From contig CAKQUE010000001.1 of assembly GCA_934277435.1 (NCBI GenBank), forward strand, positions 450,842-514,841: a stretch of 64,000 nucleotides of DNA, read 5' to 3'. Below, one piece after another: positions 1 through 8,319 of this stretch (its first letter is position 1; every line of letters starts with the position of its first letter). The position numbers and the translations under genes were made by a program. Below the pieces are notes generated by a model, which was given only the letters and a program-made list of their open reading frames with translations, was not told where the DNA came from and did no database searches. The DNA is from an uncultured Alphaproteobacteria bacterium (GTDB taxonomy: Bacteria; Pseudomonadota; Alphaproteobacteria; RF32; CAG-239).

Positions 1-480
1 ATCTATGGTTAAAAGCGGTGTGTGCCCAAATATCAGCGGATTATCGGCGTTGCTTGTGTTGTAGCACAAAAGATTGCCGTTGCCGTCTTCTGCCAGCCAA
101 GCCCAGCCGCTGCCAAATTGCTCTATGGCTTTTTGTTTGAAAATATCCTTAAAATCGTTAAACGAACCAAAAGTTTCTTCTATTTTTTCTAAAAGTTTTT
201 TGTTGGGTTCGCCGCCATCAGGACTTAGCGACTGCCAATAGAAATTATGATTCCAAACTTGCGCGGCGTTGTGATAAATGTCTAAATGCTCGTTTTTTTT
301 GTGCGCGTTAATTATGATTTCTTCCAGCGTCATGGTTTCAAATTCTGTGCCGCTAATCAGTTTGTTTAATTTTTCTACATAGCCCTTATGGTGCTTCAAA
401 TAGTGAAAGCCAATGGTTTGTCGGCTGATATAAGGTTCTAATGCGTCAATATTATAGGGAAGTTCCATCAATTTTATCAT
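1..480 (-). CDS. sodB: Iron superoxide dismutase, C-terminus cut by window edge
   Basis: Converts superoxide to hydrogen peroxide and oxygen in the cytoplasm. Reading the minus strand from the ATG at 478-480 gives 160 codons open to the window edge. The first metal-ligand region reads FHYLKHHKGYVEKLN and the second reads NAAQVWNHNFYWQSLSP, both hallmarks of Fe/Mn superoxide dismutases. The AAQ triplet and the following GSGWAWL fit the iron type. The last metal ligands (Asp and His near the C-terminus) lie outside the window, so completeness cannot be judged. An AAGGAG-like ribosome site (CAAAGGAGTAATAAA) precedes the start. It is divergent from ctrA and shares a 175-bp intergenic region with it. 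Confidence 0.93.
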   Translation of the reverse strand, partial: MIKLMELPYNIDALEPYISRQTIGFHYLKHHKGYVEKLNKLISGTEFETMTLEEIIINAHKKNEHLDIYHNAAQVWNHNFYWQSLSPDGGEPNKKLLEKIEETFGSFNDFKDIFKQKAIEQFGSGWAWLAEDGNGNLLCYNTSNADNPLIFGHTPLLTID

Positions 481-563
481 TTTATTACTCCTTTGTTTTA
501 CCTCTTACAAAAGATAAGCACTTTTGCTAGACTTCCAAGAGGTCAAAAAAAATTATAAGGCTG

Positions 564-578
564 TTAATAATTATTAAC
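564..578 (+). promoter_or_regulatory. Candidate CtrA box upstream of ctrA
   Basis: TTAA, six bases, TTAAC lies about 80 bp before the ctrA start in the divergent sodB/ctrA region. The known CtrA recognition sequence is TTAA-N7-TTAA(C), so this is one base short of consensus spacing. Autoregulation of ctrA is known in other alphaproteobacteria; here it is an inference. Confidence 0.35.
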
Positions 579-655
579 AAGCTCTTTTCATTTTTATAAA
601 ATCCTCTTAAACTCAAAACATTAGGTGAGAATTTATTTGCGAAAGGCAGGCAAAA

Positions 656-1342
656 ATGAGAGTTCTTTTAGTTGAAGATGATTACGCGGTTTCTCAAAGC
701 ATTGAATCAATGCTGAAAAAAGAAGGCATGGTGGTTGATGCCACCGATTTGGGCGAAGATGGTTTGGATATTGCCAAACTTTATGATTATGACATCATCA
801 TTTTGGATTTGATGCTGCCGGATATGAATGGCTATGAGGTTTTGAAAAATCTGCGCAGCGCTAAAATCAATACGCCAGTGCTGATTCTTTCTGGATTGTC
901 TGAGCCGGATAAAAAAGTTAAAGGTTTGGGATATGGCGCTGATGACTATTTGACTAAACCTTTTGATAAGTCAGAATTATTGGCTCGTATTCAAGCTGTG
1001 GTTAGACGCTCTAAGGGACATTCAAATTCTATTATTCGCACCGGCGATGTGCAAATTGATTTGGATACGCAAACCGTAACCGTAAACGGCAAAACATTGC
1101 ATTTGACCGGCAAAGAATATGGAATTATGGAACTTCTTTCTTTGCGTAAGGGCGCTACTTTGAATAAAGACCAATTTTTGAACCATTTATATGGCGGTAT
1201 TGATGAGCCTGAACTCAAAATTATCGACGTGTTTATTTGTAAGTTGCGTAAAAAATTGGAGCGCGCTTCTGGTGGTAAAAACTATATTGAAACGGTTTGG
1301 GGACGCGGTTATGTTCTGCGTGATCCGGACGAAGCAAAATAA
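656..1342 (+). CDS. ctrA: Cell-cycle response regulator CtrA
   Basis: OmpR-family master regulator of the alphaproteobacterial cell cycle, binding TTAA-N7-TTAA sites when phosphorylated. It has 228 residues, close to the usual size. The receiver domain (1-120) has acidic residues E7/D8/D9, phospho-acceptor D51 in ILDLMLPDMNG, and the switch lysine in LTKPF. The winged-helix domain (about 125-225) ends in the typical IETVWGRGYVLRDP. The very long identity-type motifs (GYGADDYLTKPFDKSELLARIQAVVRRSKGH) are characteristic of CtrA rather than of other OmpR-type regulators. The gene stands alone, followed at once by a hairpin terminator. The divergent region carries a near-consensus CtrA box. Confidence 0.95.
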   Translation: MRVLLVEDDYAVSQSIESMLKKEGMVVDATDLGEDGLDIAKLYDYDIIILDLMLPDMNGYEVLKNLRSAKINTPVLILSGLSEPDKKVKGLGYGADDYLTKPFDKSELLARIQAVVRRSKGHSNSIIRTGDVQIDLDTQTVTVNGKTLHLTGKEYGIMELLSLRKGATLNKDQFLNHLYGGIDEPELKIIDVFICKLRKKLERASGGKNYIETVWGRGYVLRDPDEAK

Positions 1343-1356
1343 ATTCAGTGAAAGAA

Positions 1357-1383
1357 AAAGCCGAAGTTTTGAACCTCGGCTTT
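1357..1383 (+). terminator. Terminator after ctrA
   Basis: Stem AAAGCCGA / TCGGCTTT followed by AATTTTTTTT. It lies 15 bp after the ctrA stop and also faces the convergent gene that ends at 1397, so it may act in both directions. Confidence 0.8.
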
Positions 1384-1396
1384 AATTTTTTTTAGC

Positions 1397-1825
1397 TTAG
1401 AATTTTTCGTCCGGCAATTTGGGCGCCTCATAAGCGCTGCGGGCTTCGTCGCTCAAAATGCGCACGTTTTTGTTATTGCGTATTTGTTGCTGGGTTTCTT
1501 CACTTGTGCCAAGCTGATAGCCGACAAAGCATAAACAAGTTACAACAGTTACAAATAAAATGTAAAAATATCGGCCAAAAATACCATTGATTGTGGCTTT
1601 CCAATTTACGCCGTTGGCGCCGGAATGATAAATGCGTTTGAATATCAAAGTATAAACGGCGGCAATCGCCAGCACACCGGCGTGAACACGCCAATTTTGC
1701 GCTAGTTCATGAATTTGCGACATATTAAAGTTAAACATCATATACAATCCGGCACCTATACCAGCCCAAGCCATGGGATTAAATATGATTCCGGTTGTGA
1801 ATAAAGCGATAATACCTTTTATCAT
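1397..1825 (-). CDS. Small membrane protein of unknown function
   Basis: 142 residues, not recognised. Hydrophobic segments are visible at about 3-32 (possibly two helices around a Gly/Ala-rich turn), 49-63 and 85-106, so a polytopic inner-membrane protein is likely. The C-terminal 35 residues are polar and probably face one side of the membrane. An AAGGAG ribosome site sits 8 bases before the ATG. It is followed by the bidirectional hairpin shared with ctrA and preceded by a gap of about 65 bp from glmM, with which it is codirectional, so the two may be cotranscribed. No domain family is suggested. Confidence 0.7.
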   Translation of the reverse strand: MIKGIIALFTTGIIFNPMAWAGIGAGLYMMFNFNMSQIHELAQNWRVHAGVLAIAAVYTLIFKRIYHSGANGVNWKATINGIFGRYFYILFVTVVTCLCFVGYQLGTSEETQQQIRNNKNVRILSDEARSAYEAPKLPDEKF

Positions 1826-1889
1826 TTTTAGATTCTCCTTGAAGCTTTTTTAGAGTGTAATCATCTAGTCTTAAAAGAGTCTTTATTTT

Positions 1890-3233
1890 TTAAGACAATT
1901 TTTTGATACAAGCCAAAATTTTTTCTGAAATTTCGGTTACAAGTTCTTGATTTTCATCTTCTATTTTTAGGCGCAACACTGGTTCGGTTCCGGATTTGCG
2001 GACAATAATAGAGCCATGATTTTCTAAAGATTCTTTAGCTTTGGCTAAACATTGTTGAAATTCTGCTTTTTCCAAAAGTACCGCAACCTCGTCTTTGTTG
2101 TTGAAACGCAGATTGTGCGCAGCGGTTGGATATGGAACAAAAACAGGGAAAATCTCACTCATTTTTTTGCCGCTTTCTTTAACACCAAGGCAGATGACAA
2201 TTGAGGCTAAAAGTGCGTCGCCGGTCAATGAATAATCGGCTAAAACCATGTGTCCGGATTCTTCTCCGCCTATGTTGGAGCCGGTTTCGCGCATTTTTTC
2301 AATAACATAACGTTCACCGACAGCCGAAGTTTGGTAGTCGACGCCAATAGATTTTAGATATTTGCCTAAACCTAAGTTGGAATATATGGTGGCTACGGCG
2401 GTGTTGCCTTTTAAGAGATTATGCTGTTTAAAATATGTGGCAAGATAAGCAATGATTTGGTCGCCATTCAAACGTGTGCCTTTTTCATCGCAAACAATAA
2501 TACGGTCACCATCGCCGTCCACGGCAATACCAAGCTGACTATGGCTTTCGACCACGGTTTGACTCAGTTTTTCGGTGTGCTGAGAGCCGCAATCTTGATT
2601 GATATTGCAGCCGTTTGGCGAATCGGCTAATGAAATTATATCGGCTCCAAGATGACGGTATACTTGCGGCATAATGTTCGAAAAAGCACCGTTTGCCGAA
2701 TCGATAACAATTTTCATGCCTTTAAGCGCATTTGGCTGTGTCATTTGGGATATGGTGTGCAAATAATTTTCTAAACCGGCGCTGTGTTTGATGATTTTGC
2801 CGATTTTATCAGTAGAATACACGGGCTCCGAATCTTTAACCAGCAATTCTTCAACCTGATGTGATTGTTCATCAGAAAATTTATCACCGCTGGCAGTTAT
2901 GAGTTTCAGCCCGTTGTCTTGATAAGGATTATGCGATGCCGTAATCATTATGCTCATATTTACGTTTAGCGTTGGTGTCAGCGTGGTGCAAAGCGGAGTC
3001 GGGATTATACCTAAATCAATAACATCTATACCTTGTGAGGTAAAGCCGGAACTAAGTGCGCTAAAAAGCATATCACCGGAAATTCGGGTGTCGCGGGCAA
3101 TGGCAACGCGTTTGTTGGTGGTGCAAATTGCTTGGCTAAGGGCAATAGCTAAGCGGCTGCAAAAGTCTATGGTGAGAGGATAGGTATTGGCTACGCCGCG
3201 AATGCCGTCGGTGCCGAAAAGTTTGTTAGACAT
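1890..3233 (-). CDS. glmM: Phosphoglucosamine mutase
   Basis: Interconverts glucosamine-6-phosphate and glucosamine-1-phosphate, feeding UDP-GlcNAc synthesis for peptidoglycan and lipid A. It has 447 residues, the family size. It opens with KLFGTDGIRGVAN. The phosphoserine loop is MITASHNP with S100 as the phosphorylated serine. The magnesium loop reads VDGDGDR, the sugar-binding loop GGEESGH, and the phosphate-binding loop RKSGTEPVLR. I chose the ATG at 3233, not the one 12 codons earlier, because an AAGGAG site is correctly placed before it and the protein then begins as the family does. Confidence 0.95.
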   Translation of the reverse strand: MSNKLFGTDGIRGVANTYPLTIDFCSRLAIALSQAICTTNKRVAIARDTRISGDMLFSALSSGFTSQGIDVIDLGIIPTPLCTTLTPTLNVNMSIMITASHNPYQDNGLKLITASGDKFSDEQSHQVEELLVKDSEPVYSTDKIGKIIKHSAGLENYLHTISQMTQPNALKGMKIVIDSANGAFSNIMPQVYRHLGADIISLADSPNGCNINQDCGSQHTEKLSQTVVESHSQLGIAVDGDGDRIIVCDEKGTRLNGDQIIAYLATYFKQHNLLKGNTAVATIYSNLGLGKYLKSIGVDYQTSAVGERYVIEKMRETGSNIGGEESGHMVLADYSLTGDALLASIVICLGVKESGKKMSEIFPVFVPYPTAAHNLRFNNKDEVAVLLEKAEFQQCLAKAKESLENHGSIIVRKSGTEPVLRLKIEDENQELVTEISEKILACIKKLS

Positions 3234-3251
3234 GAGGATACTCCTTAGTAG

Positions 3252-3281
3252 AAAAAAAGCCGCTAACAAGCTAGCGGCCTT
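3252..3281 (-). terminator. Terminator of the outer-membrane protein gene
   Basis: Stem GCCGCTA / TAGCGGC with loop ACAAGC. On the minus strand it is followed by a run of seven T. It lies between the 3300-3905 gene and glmM, separating the two transcription units. Confidence 0.75.
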
Positions 3282-3299
3282 ATGGTGTTTAGTACTTTG

Positions 3300-3905
3300 T
3301 TAGAATACGTAACGCAAACCGGTATAAATTTCATGAGCAGTGATATCAGCATGTTTGATTGAGCCCATGTCATAGTAGCGGTAACCGGCGTCAACATTGA
3401 AACGGTTGGTTACTTTTACGCTCAAACCGCCGCCAACAGACCAAGTGAAACGAGTTGGTTTGTAGTTGCCGTTACCAGTGAAAACAGCTCCAGTTGAACT
3501 TTTGTTGGAATATTTCATGGATGTAAAACCGATACCAGCGCCGACATATGGTGTGAACCATCTGTATGGAGCAAAGTCAAAATATCCGTTCAACATATAC
3601 GAATATGTTTTGAAAGCATAGGTGTTTTTGCCGGCACTTCCGCCAATGTCATAGCTTCTTGAGCTTTTATGACGCCATACATATTCCAATTCTGTGCGGA
3701 AATAGTTGTAGCGATAACCCAAAGCGCCGCTCAGCATTAATTTATTTTTATCCAAACCATCGGTGTTGATGCCGCTGTTGCCTTTTTTGGAGTAGTCGTG
3801 TTTAACAACACCGCCACGGCCGCCTAAATAAAAACCATTGCAGTCAGCCATTGCGTTGGAGCATAAAAATGTGCCTGCCAACAAAGCTAAAATAAATTTA
3901 TTCAT
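3300..3905 (-). CDS. Outer-membrane beta-barrel protein (Omp25/Opa-like)
   Basis: 201 residues with a clean signal peptide (MNKFILALLAGTFLCSNAMA). The mature part alternates hydrophobic and polar residues in about eight strands: GFYLGGRGGV, NKLMLSGALGYRYNYFRTELEY, YSYMLNGYFDF, FTPYVGAGIGFTSM, FTWSVGGGLSVKV, RFNVDAGYRYYDM. It ends in IYTGLRYVF, with the C-terminal aromatic residue that outer-membrane proteins use for BAM recognition. This fits the OmpA-like/Opa eight-stranded barrel family. No periplasmic OmpA domain is attached. Its specific role is not visible. A strong CAAAGGAGAAAACT ribosome site precedes the ATG, consistent with high expression. Confidence 0.85.
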   Translation of the reverse strand: MNKFILALLAGTFLCSNAMADCNGFYLGGRGGVVKHDYSKKGNSGINTDGLDKNKLMLSGALGYRYNYFRTELEYVWRHKSSRSYDIGGSAGKNTYAFKTYSYMLNGYFDFAPYRWFTPYVGAGIGFTSMKYSNKSSTGAVFTGNGNYKPTRFTWSVGGGLSVKVTNRFNVDAGYRYYDMGSIKHADITAHEIYTGLRYVF

Positions 3906-3990
3906 AGTTTTCTCCTTTGAAAATAACTACGGTCAGATTAGAAGAAAATCTTTAAAATTTAATTAAAGTTGGGAAAATCCTTAAAAAACA

Positions 3991-4019
3991 TTGATTTTAT
4001 TTGTAAGCAGGGGTATTTT
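3991..4019 (+). promoter_or_regulatory. Promoter of rnpB
   Basis: TTGATT, 17 bases, TATTTT. The -10 box ends 8 bases before the predicted RNA 5' end at 4028, which is the expected start-site spacing. Confidence 0.6.
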
Positions 4020-4027
4020 CTAGTTTG

Positions 4028-4434
4028 GAAAGGTGGTCGGATAGCTGCGTCAGGGAAAGTAAAATCCATTGATGAGGAAAGTCCGGGCTTCACGGAAACA
4101 AGGTACCAGATAACGTCTGGCTGGAGAAATCCAAGGGAAAGTGCCGCAGAAAATTACCGCCGGCTAAATGTCGGTAAGGTTGAAAAGGCGAGGTAAGAGC
4201 TCACCGCACAGGCAGTAATGTTTGTGGCAAGGTAAACCCTATCTGATGTAAGACCAAATTAGGAGGCTTTAGTCTTTTGGGGCTAAAGAAACGGAGGGTT
4301 TCCGCTCCGCTCCAGAGGTGGGTCGCACCAGTCAAGCGGTGACGTTTGACGTAGATGAATAGCTATCGCACAAATCTTTGCCGGATACGGTAAAGCAAAT
4401 CGTGTACAGAACTCGGCTTATAGACCGCCTTCCA
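4028..4434 (+). ncRNA. rnpB: RNase P RNA, bacterial A type
   Basis: Catalytic RNA that trims tRNA 5' leaders. Diagnostic conserved blocks appear in order: GAGGAAAGTCCGGGCTTCAC near the 5' end, CCAGATAACGTCTGG, GGGAAAGTGCCGCAGAAA, GGTTGAAAAGGCGAGGTAAGAGC, AAACCC, GTAAGACCAAATTAGGAGG and the 3' ACAGAACTCGGCTTATAGACC. P1 forms between GGAAAGGTGGTC at the 5' end and GACCGCCTTCC at the 3' end, and is followed directly by seven T that probably terminate the transcript. An open frame within this stretch (3969-4196) is not a gene. Confidence 0.97.
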
Positions 4435-4452
4435 TTTTTTTAGGAGAATTTT

Positions 4453-5307
4453 ATGCAAAAAACTTTTAGCGAAATTTTTGAAATTAAGGGTATCGGTTTG
4501 CATAGCGGTTTACCGAGCAAAATGACTTTTTATCCGGCAGATGCAAACAGCGGAATTGTGTTTGTGCGGGCGGATTTGCCTAATAAGCCGGAATTTAAGG
4601 CGTTATATAGTCAGGTGGTGGATACTCGTAATTGCACTTGCTTGGGCAATGAAAAAAAAGAAATTGTCAGCACAATCGAGCATATTATGGCCGCTTTATA
4701 TGTTTTGGGCGTGGATAACGCGCGAATCGAAGTGACAAATCCGGAAACGCCGATTATGGACGGCAGCGCGAAAGTTTTTTATGATGAATTGAAAAAAGTT
4801 CCACTAAAAGAATTATCGGTAAAACGCAAATATCTAAAGGTTTTGCAAAAAGTGGAATTTGATGACGGCAAAGGCGCTAAAGTTATTTTGGAACCAAGCG
4901 ATAAGTTGCATGTACATTTTATAATTGATTTTCCTTCTAAAATTGTGGGACATCAAGAATTTGACGGAGATATTGAATCGGCTGTTTTTGCTGCAAAAAT
5001 TGCACCGGCGCGTACATTTTGTGAAAAATATCAGGTTGACTATTTACGCTCTATCGGCTTGATTAAGGGCGGAAGCCTTGAAAATGCCGTGGTTTTAGAC
5101 GGTGAAAAAATTTTGAATGAGGGTGGTTTCAGGGTTGAAAATGAAGCTGTTAACCATAAAGTTTTGGATTGTATCGGCGATATGTATACGTCAGGATATC
5201 GACTTTTGGCAAATGTTACAGCTGAAAAAAGCGGACATTTTCACAATAATGAAGTGTTGAAAAAATTATTTGCCGATACACATAATTATCAAATAGTTGA
5301 GGAATAA
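4453..5307 (+). CDS. lpxC: UDP-3-O-acyl-N-acetylglucosamine deacetylase
   Basis: Zinc enzyme for the committed step of lipid A synthesis, in the cytoplasm. It has 284 residues, slightly short of the usual 300. The zinc site is visible as H77 in TIEHIMAALYVLGVDNARIE and as His and Asp in NHKVLDCIGDMY. The PETPIMDGSA motif and the C-terminal SGHFHNNEVLKKL (catalytic histidine) are present. A TTAGGAG ribosome site precedes the ATG. The gene starts just after rnpB and leads a set lpxC-bamD-recN-uvrC with overlaps or gaps of a few bases, as in other alphaproteobacteria where lpxC-bamD-recN are neighbours. Confidence 0.95.
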   Translation: MQKTFSEIFEIKGIGLHSGLPSKMTFYPADANSGIVFVRADLPNKPEFKALYSQVVDTRNCTCLGNEKKEIVSTIEHIMAALYVLGVDNARIEVTNPETPIMDGSAKVFYDELKKVPLKELSVKRKYLKVLQKVEFDDGKGAKVILEPSDKLHVHFIIDFPSKIVGHQEFDGDIESAVFAAKIAPARTFCEKYQVDYLRSIGLIKGGSLENAVVLDGEKILNEGGFRVENEAVNHKVLDCIGDMYTSGYRLLANVTAEKSGHFHNNEVLKKLFADTHNYQIVEE

Positions 5308-5311
5308 CAAG

Positions 5312-6658
5312 ATGAAAAAAATTTATGGCTTGTTGGCGGTGTTATTGATTTCGGGCTGTGCTGCCGAAAAAGTGCAAACGGATTTACCGGTTGAAAATTT
5401 GTATAACAACGCATTTGATGATTTGCAAAAGACAAAGTATAAAAAAGCCGCAGAAGAGTTTGAGCAAGTGGAAATTGAGCACCCTTATTCCCAGTGGGCG
5501 GTAAAAGCCAAATTAATGGGGGCGTATGCTTATTACAAAAATGAAGACTATGATGACGCGGTATTGGCGCTTGACCGTTTTATAAAATATCACCCCGGAA
5601 ATAAAGATGCTGCGTATGCTTATTATCTAAAAGGAATGTGCTATTATGACCAGATTTCATCGGCTGATAAAGACCAAGCGGATACAGAAAAAGCTGAGGA
5701 AGCTTTTAATCGTCTGATTATGCTTTATCCAGATAGTGATTATGCTGCTGATGCTCGTAAAAAAGTTAATTTGACTGCCGATTATAAGGCTGGTCAAGAA
5801 ATGATTATCGGACGTTATTATTTGAACAACGGCAATTATCTGTCGGCCTTAAATCGTTTTAATGTTGTGCTTGAAAATTATCAAACTACGGTGCAGATTG
5901 AAGAAGCCTTATACCGCCAAGTAGAAATTTATGGTATTTTAGGGTTGAATAAATACGCTGCCGGATACTATAAAATTTTACATAACAATTATCCAGATGG
6001 AGTTTGGACGGCAAAAGCTGCTAAAGTGATGGAAAAAATCAACAAAGCTCATGTGAAAAAAACGGAAACACCGAAAAAAGAAGCCGAAGAAGTAAAAGCA
6101 GAAGCTTCGAGCAGTTGGTTTAGCTGGTTTAAATCCGACGAACAGCCGGAAGCTAAAGCTGAAACACCGAAAAAAGAAGTTGAAGAAGTAAAAGCAGAAG
6201 CTTCGAGCAGTTGGTTTAGCTGGTTCAAATCCGACGAACAGCCGAAAACTAAAGCAGAAACACCGAAAAAAGAAGCCGAAGAAGTAAAAGAAGAAACTTC
6301 AAGCAGTTGGTTTAACTGGTTTAAATCCGACGAACAGCCGGAAACTAAAGCGGAAACACCTAAAAAAGAAGCTGAAGAAGTAAAAGCAGAAACTTCAGGC
6401 AGTTGGTTTAGCTGGTTCAAATCCAACGAACAGCCTCAAAGAGAGGAAGAGGATACTTCCAGTAGTTGGCTTAGTTGGTTCAAATCCGATGAACAGCCCG
6501 ATGAGGCAATAGAGGAAATTGCTGTTGAGGTTGAAGAGGAACAGCCAAAAGCCGAAAAAACAAAAATGGAGGTGAAAAAGCCTGTAAACAGCGTTAAAGT
6601 TTCGCAAAAAGCTCAGGTTGGGGATATTATTAGCGCTAATCCGAAAGGTAAAAAATAA
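5312..6658 (+). CDS. bamD: Outer-membrane assembly lipoprotein BamD with a repeat tail
   Basis: Essential BAM-complex lipoprotein that feeds beta-barrel proteins to BamA. The start at 5312 gives MKKIYGLLAVLLISGC, a lipoprotein signal with C16 as the lipidated residue. Residues 30-250 hold five TPR-like units (NAFDDLQKTKYKKAAEEFEQVEIEHP, YAYYKNEDYDDAVLALDRFIKYHP and later units), matching BamD/ComL. Ordinary BamD stops near 250-280 residues; this one has 448. The extra 200 residues are a lysine/glutamate-rich tail with four 32-residue repeats and a fifth degenerate one, each carrying WFSWFKSDEQP. Its stop codon overlaps the recN start (TAATG). The tail's role is unknown. Confidence 0.9.
   Translation: MKKIYGLLAVLLISGCAAEKVQTDLPVENLYNNAFDDLQKTKYKKAAEEFEQVEIEHPYSQWAVKAKLMGAYAYYKNEDYDDAVLALDRFIKYHPGNKDAAYAYYLKGMCYYDQISSADKDQADTEKAEEAFNRLIMLYPDSDYAADARKKVNLTADYKAGQEMIIGRYYLNNGNYLSALNRFNVVLENYQTTVQIEEALYRQVEIYGILGLNKYAAGYYKILHNNYPDGVWTAKAAKVMEKINKAHVKKTETPKKEAEEVKAEASSSWFSWFKSDEQPEAKAETPKKEVEEVKAEASSSWFSWFKSDEQPKTKAETPKKEAEEVKEETSSSWFNWFKSDEQPETKAETPKKEAEEVKAETSGSWFSWFKSNEQPQREEEDTSSSWLSWFKSDEQPDEAIEEIAVEVEEEQPKAEKTKMEVKKPVNSVKVSQKAQVGDIISANPKGKK
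6065..6448 (+). repeat. Four 96-bp tandem repeats inside bamD
   Basis: Each unit encodes 32 residues beginning ETPKKEAEEVKAE and ending WFSWFKSDEQP plus four residues. Units start at 6065, 6161, 6257 and 6353; a shortened fifth follows to about 6500. DNA identity between units is high, so copy number may vary between strains. Confidence 0.9.
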
Positions 6659-8319
6659 TGCTGAAATCTTTATCAATTAGAAATGTGGTTTTGATTGATA
6701 AATTGGACTTAGACTTCCAAAACGGTTTCAGCGTTTTGAGCGGAGAAACCGGTGCCGGTAAGTCTATTTTGCTAGATTCGGTCGGGTTGCTGTTGGGCAA
6801 ACGCGCCGAAGTTGGTATGATTCGAGGCGGCTGTGACAAACTTTCGGTCTGCGGTAGCTTTGAAATTTCCGATAAAAAAGGTGAATTGGCGGCGCTGTGC
6901 ACTGAATATGATTTGGATTTTGACCATGAAATAATTATTAAACGCACGCTGAATCAAGACGGCAAAGGAAAAATATTTTTTAACGACCAGCCAATTACGC
7001 AGAAGCTCTTAAAAGAAATCGGCAGCTATTTGGTGGAAATTCACGGGCAGTTTGATAATCAAGGTTTACTCAATCCGGCAACGCATTTAAGCGTGCTAGA
7101 TAGCTATGGCGCGTATTCCGAAAAGATAACGGCGTTGAAAACAGCATTTGCAGTATATAAAAAAGCCAAAGACAACCGTGTGAATGCCGAAGCTAAAATT
7201 GCTCAGGCAAAAGCTGATGAAGACAATTTACGGCATTGGGTTGATGAGTTTCAAAAAATGCAGCCGCAGGAAAATGAGCAGGAAGAACTTGAGGAAAAAC
7301 GTCGGCAAATGATGAATGCCGAAAAAATTTTAGAAAATTTAGATGCTGCATACAAGGCGTTGAACCAAGGAGGCGTACAAAGTGCCTTGCGTCAGGCGCA
7401 GGCGGCAATCTCCCGCGTAAATGTTTTGCTGAATGGTAAGTTTGACAATATTTATAGTTTGCTGGATACGGCTTTGGTGAATGCTGATGAGGCTGGTGAA
7501 GAAATTGAAGCGGCGTCAAATGAAATAAGTTTGAATCAAAATGAACTTGATGCGGTGGAAGAACGTTTGTTTGCTCTCAAGGCCTTAGCTCGTAAGCATA
7601 ATACAACAATTGAAGAATTGCCTCTGGTTTGGCAGCAAATGGAAGAAAGTTTGCGCAATTTAGAGCGTGGTGAAGATGATATTGAAAATTTGCGCAAACT
7701 TGAAGAAAATGCCTATAAGGAATATGTTAAAAAGGCTACGGAGGTCAGTCAAGCCCGTTTGGCGGCAGCATTGCGTCTAGATGGAAAAATCCAAGCCGAG
7801 CTGCCGGATTTGAAAATGGAAAAAGCTCGTTTTATGACACAAATTTCTACCAAGCCTGAAAATCAATGGAACGAGAATGGCCGTGATGATGTGTGCTTTA
7901 TGGTTTCTACCAACCCGAACACGCCGTATGGTTCAATTAGTAAAATTGCGTCCGGCGGCGAGTTGGCACGTTTTATGTTGGCTTTGAAAGTTAATTTAGC
8001 GCAAACTTCACAAGTAGAAACGATGATTTTTGATGAGGTGGATACTGGTATTGGCGGAGCGACAGCTCAAGCAGTTGGCGAAAAATTGGCTAAGCTTGGC
8101 GAACAAGTACAAGTTTTGGTGGTGACTCACTCTCCGCAAGTGGCAGCGCAAAGCAAATATCATTATAAGGTGGAAAAAACAACAGTTGATAATGTGACGA
8201 CAACTTCGTTGCGCGAATTATCAGCTGCGGAAAAAACGGAAGAAGTGGCGCGAATGCTTTCGGGTGAACATATTACCGACGAGGCGAGAGCGGCGGCAAA
8301 AGTTTTGATAGGAGCTTAA
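6658..8319 (+). CDS. recN: DNA repair ATPase RecN
   Basis: SMC-like ATPase that acts on double-strand breaks before RecA loading. It has 553 residues, the family size. The Walker A motif is SGETGAGKSILLDSVGLLLG near the N-terminus, followed by the RecN-typical VEIHGQFDNQGLLNP. A long charged region (about 150-370) is predicted to be a coiled coil. The C-terminal ABC half has the signature SGGELARFMLALK, Walker B MIFDEVDTGIGGATAQAVGEKL and the H-loop VVTHSPQVAA. The start overlaps the bamD stop by one base and the uvrC ATG follows its stop directly, so the three are surely cotranscribed. Confidence 0.96.
   Translation: MLKSLSIRNVVLIDKLDLDFQNGFSVLSGETGAGKSILLDSVGLLLGKRAEVGMIRGGCDKLSVCGSFEISDKKGELAALCTEYDLDFDHEIIIKRTLNQDGKGKIFFNDQPITQKLLKEIGSYLVEIHGQFDNQGLLNPATHLSVLDSYGAYSEKITALKTAFAVYKKAKDNRVNAEAKIAQAKADEDNLRHWVDEFQKMQPQENEQEELEEKRRQMMNAEKILENLDAAYKALNQGGVQSALRQAQAAISRVNVLLNGKFDNIYSLLDTALVNADEAGEEIEAASNEISLNQNELDAVEERLFALKALARKHNTTIEELPLVWQQMEESLRNLERGEDDIENLRKLEENAYKEYVKKATEVSQARLAAALRLDGKIQAELPDLKMEKARFMTQISTKPENQWNENGRDDVCFMVSTNPNTPYGSISKIASGGELARFMLALKVNLAQTSQVETMIFDEVDTGIGGATAQAVGEKLAKLGEQVQVLVVTHSPQVAAQSKYHYKVEKTTVDNVTTTSLRELSAAEKTEEVARMLSGEHITDEARAAAKVLIGA

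Noticed and set aside
3969..4196. Open reading frame of 75 codons
   Set aside because: It lies inside RNase P RNA, whose conserved blocks explain the sequence.
6049..6426. Minus-strand open frame with repeats
   Set aside because: Shadow of the bamD repeat tail; no ribosome site, no domain.
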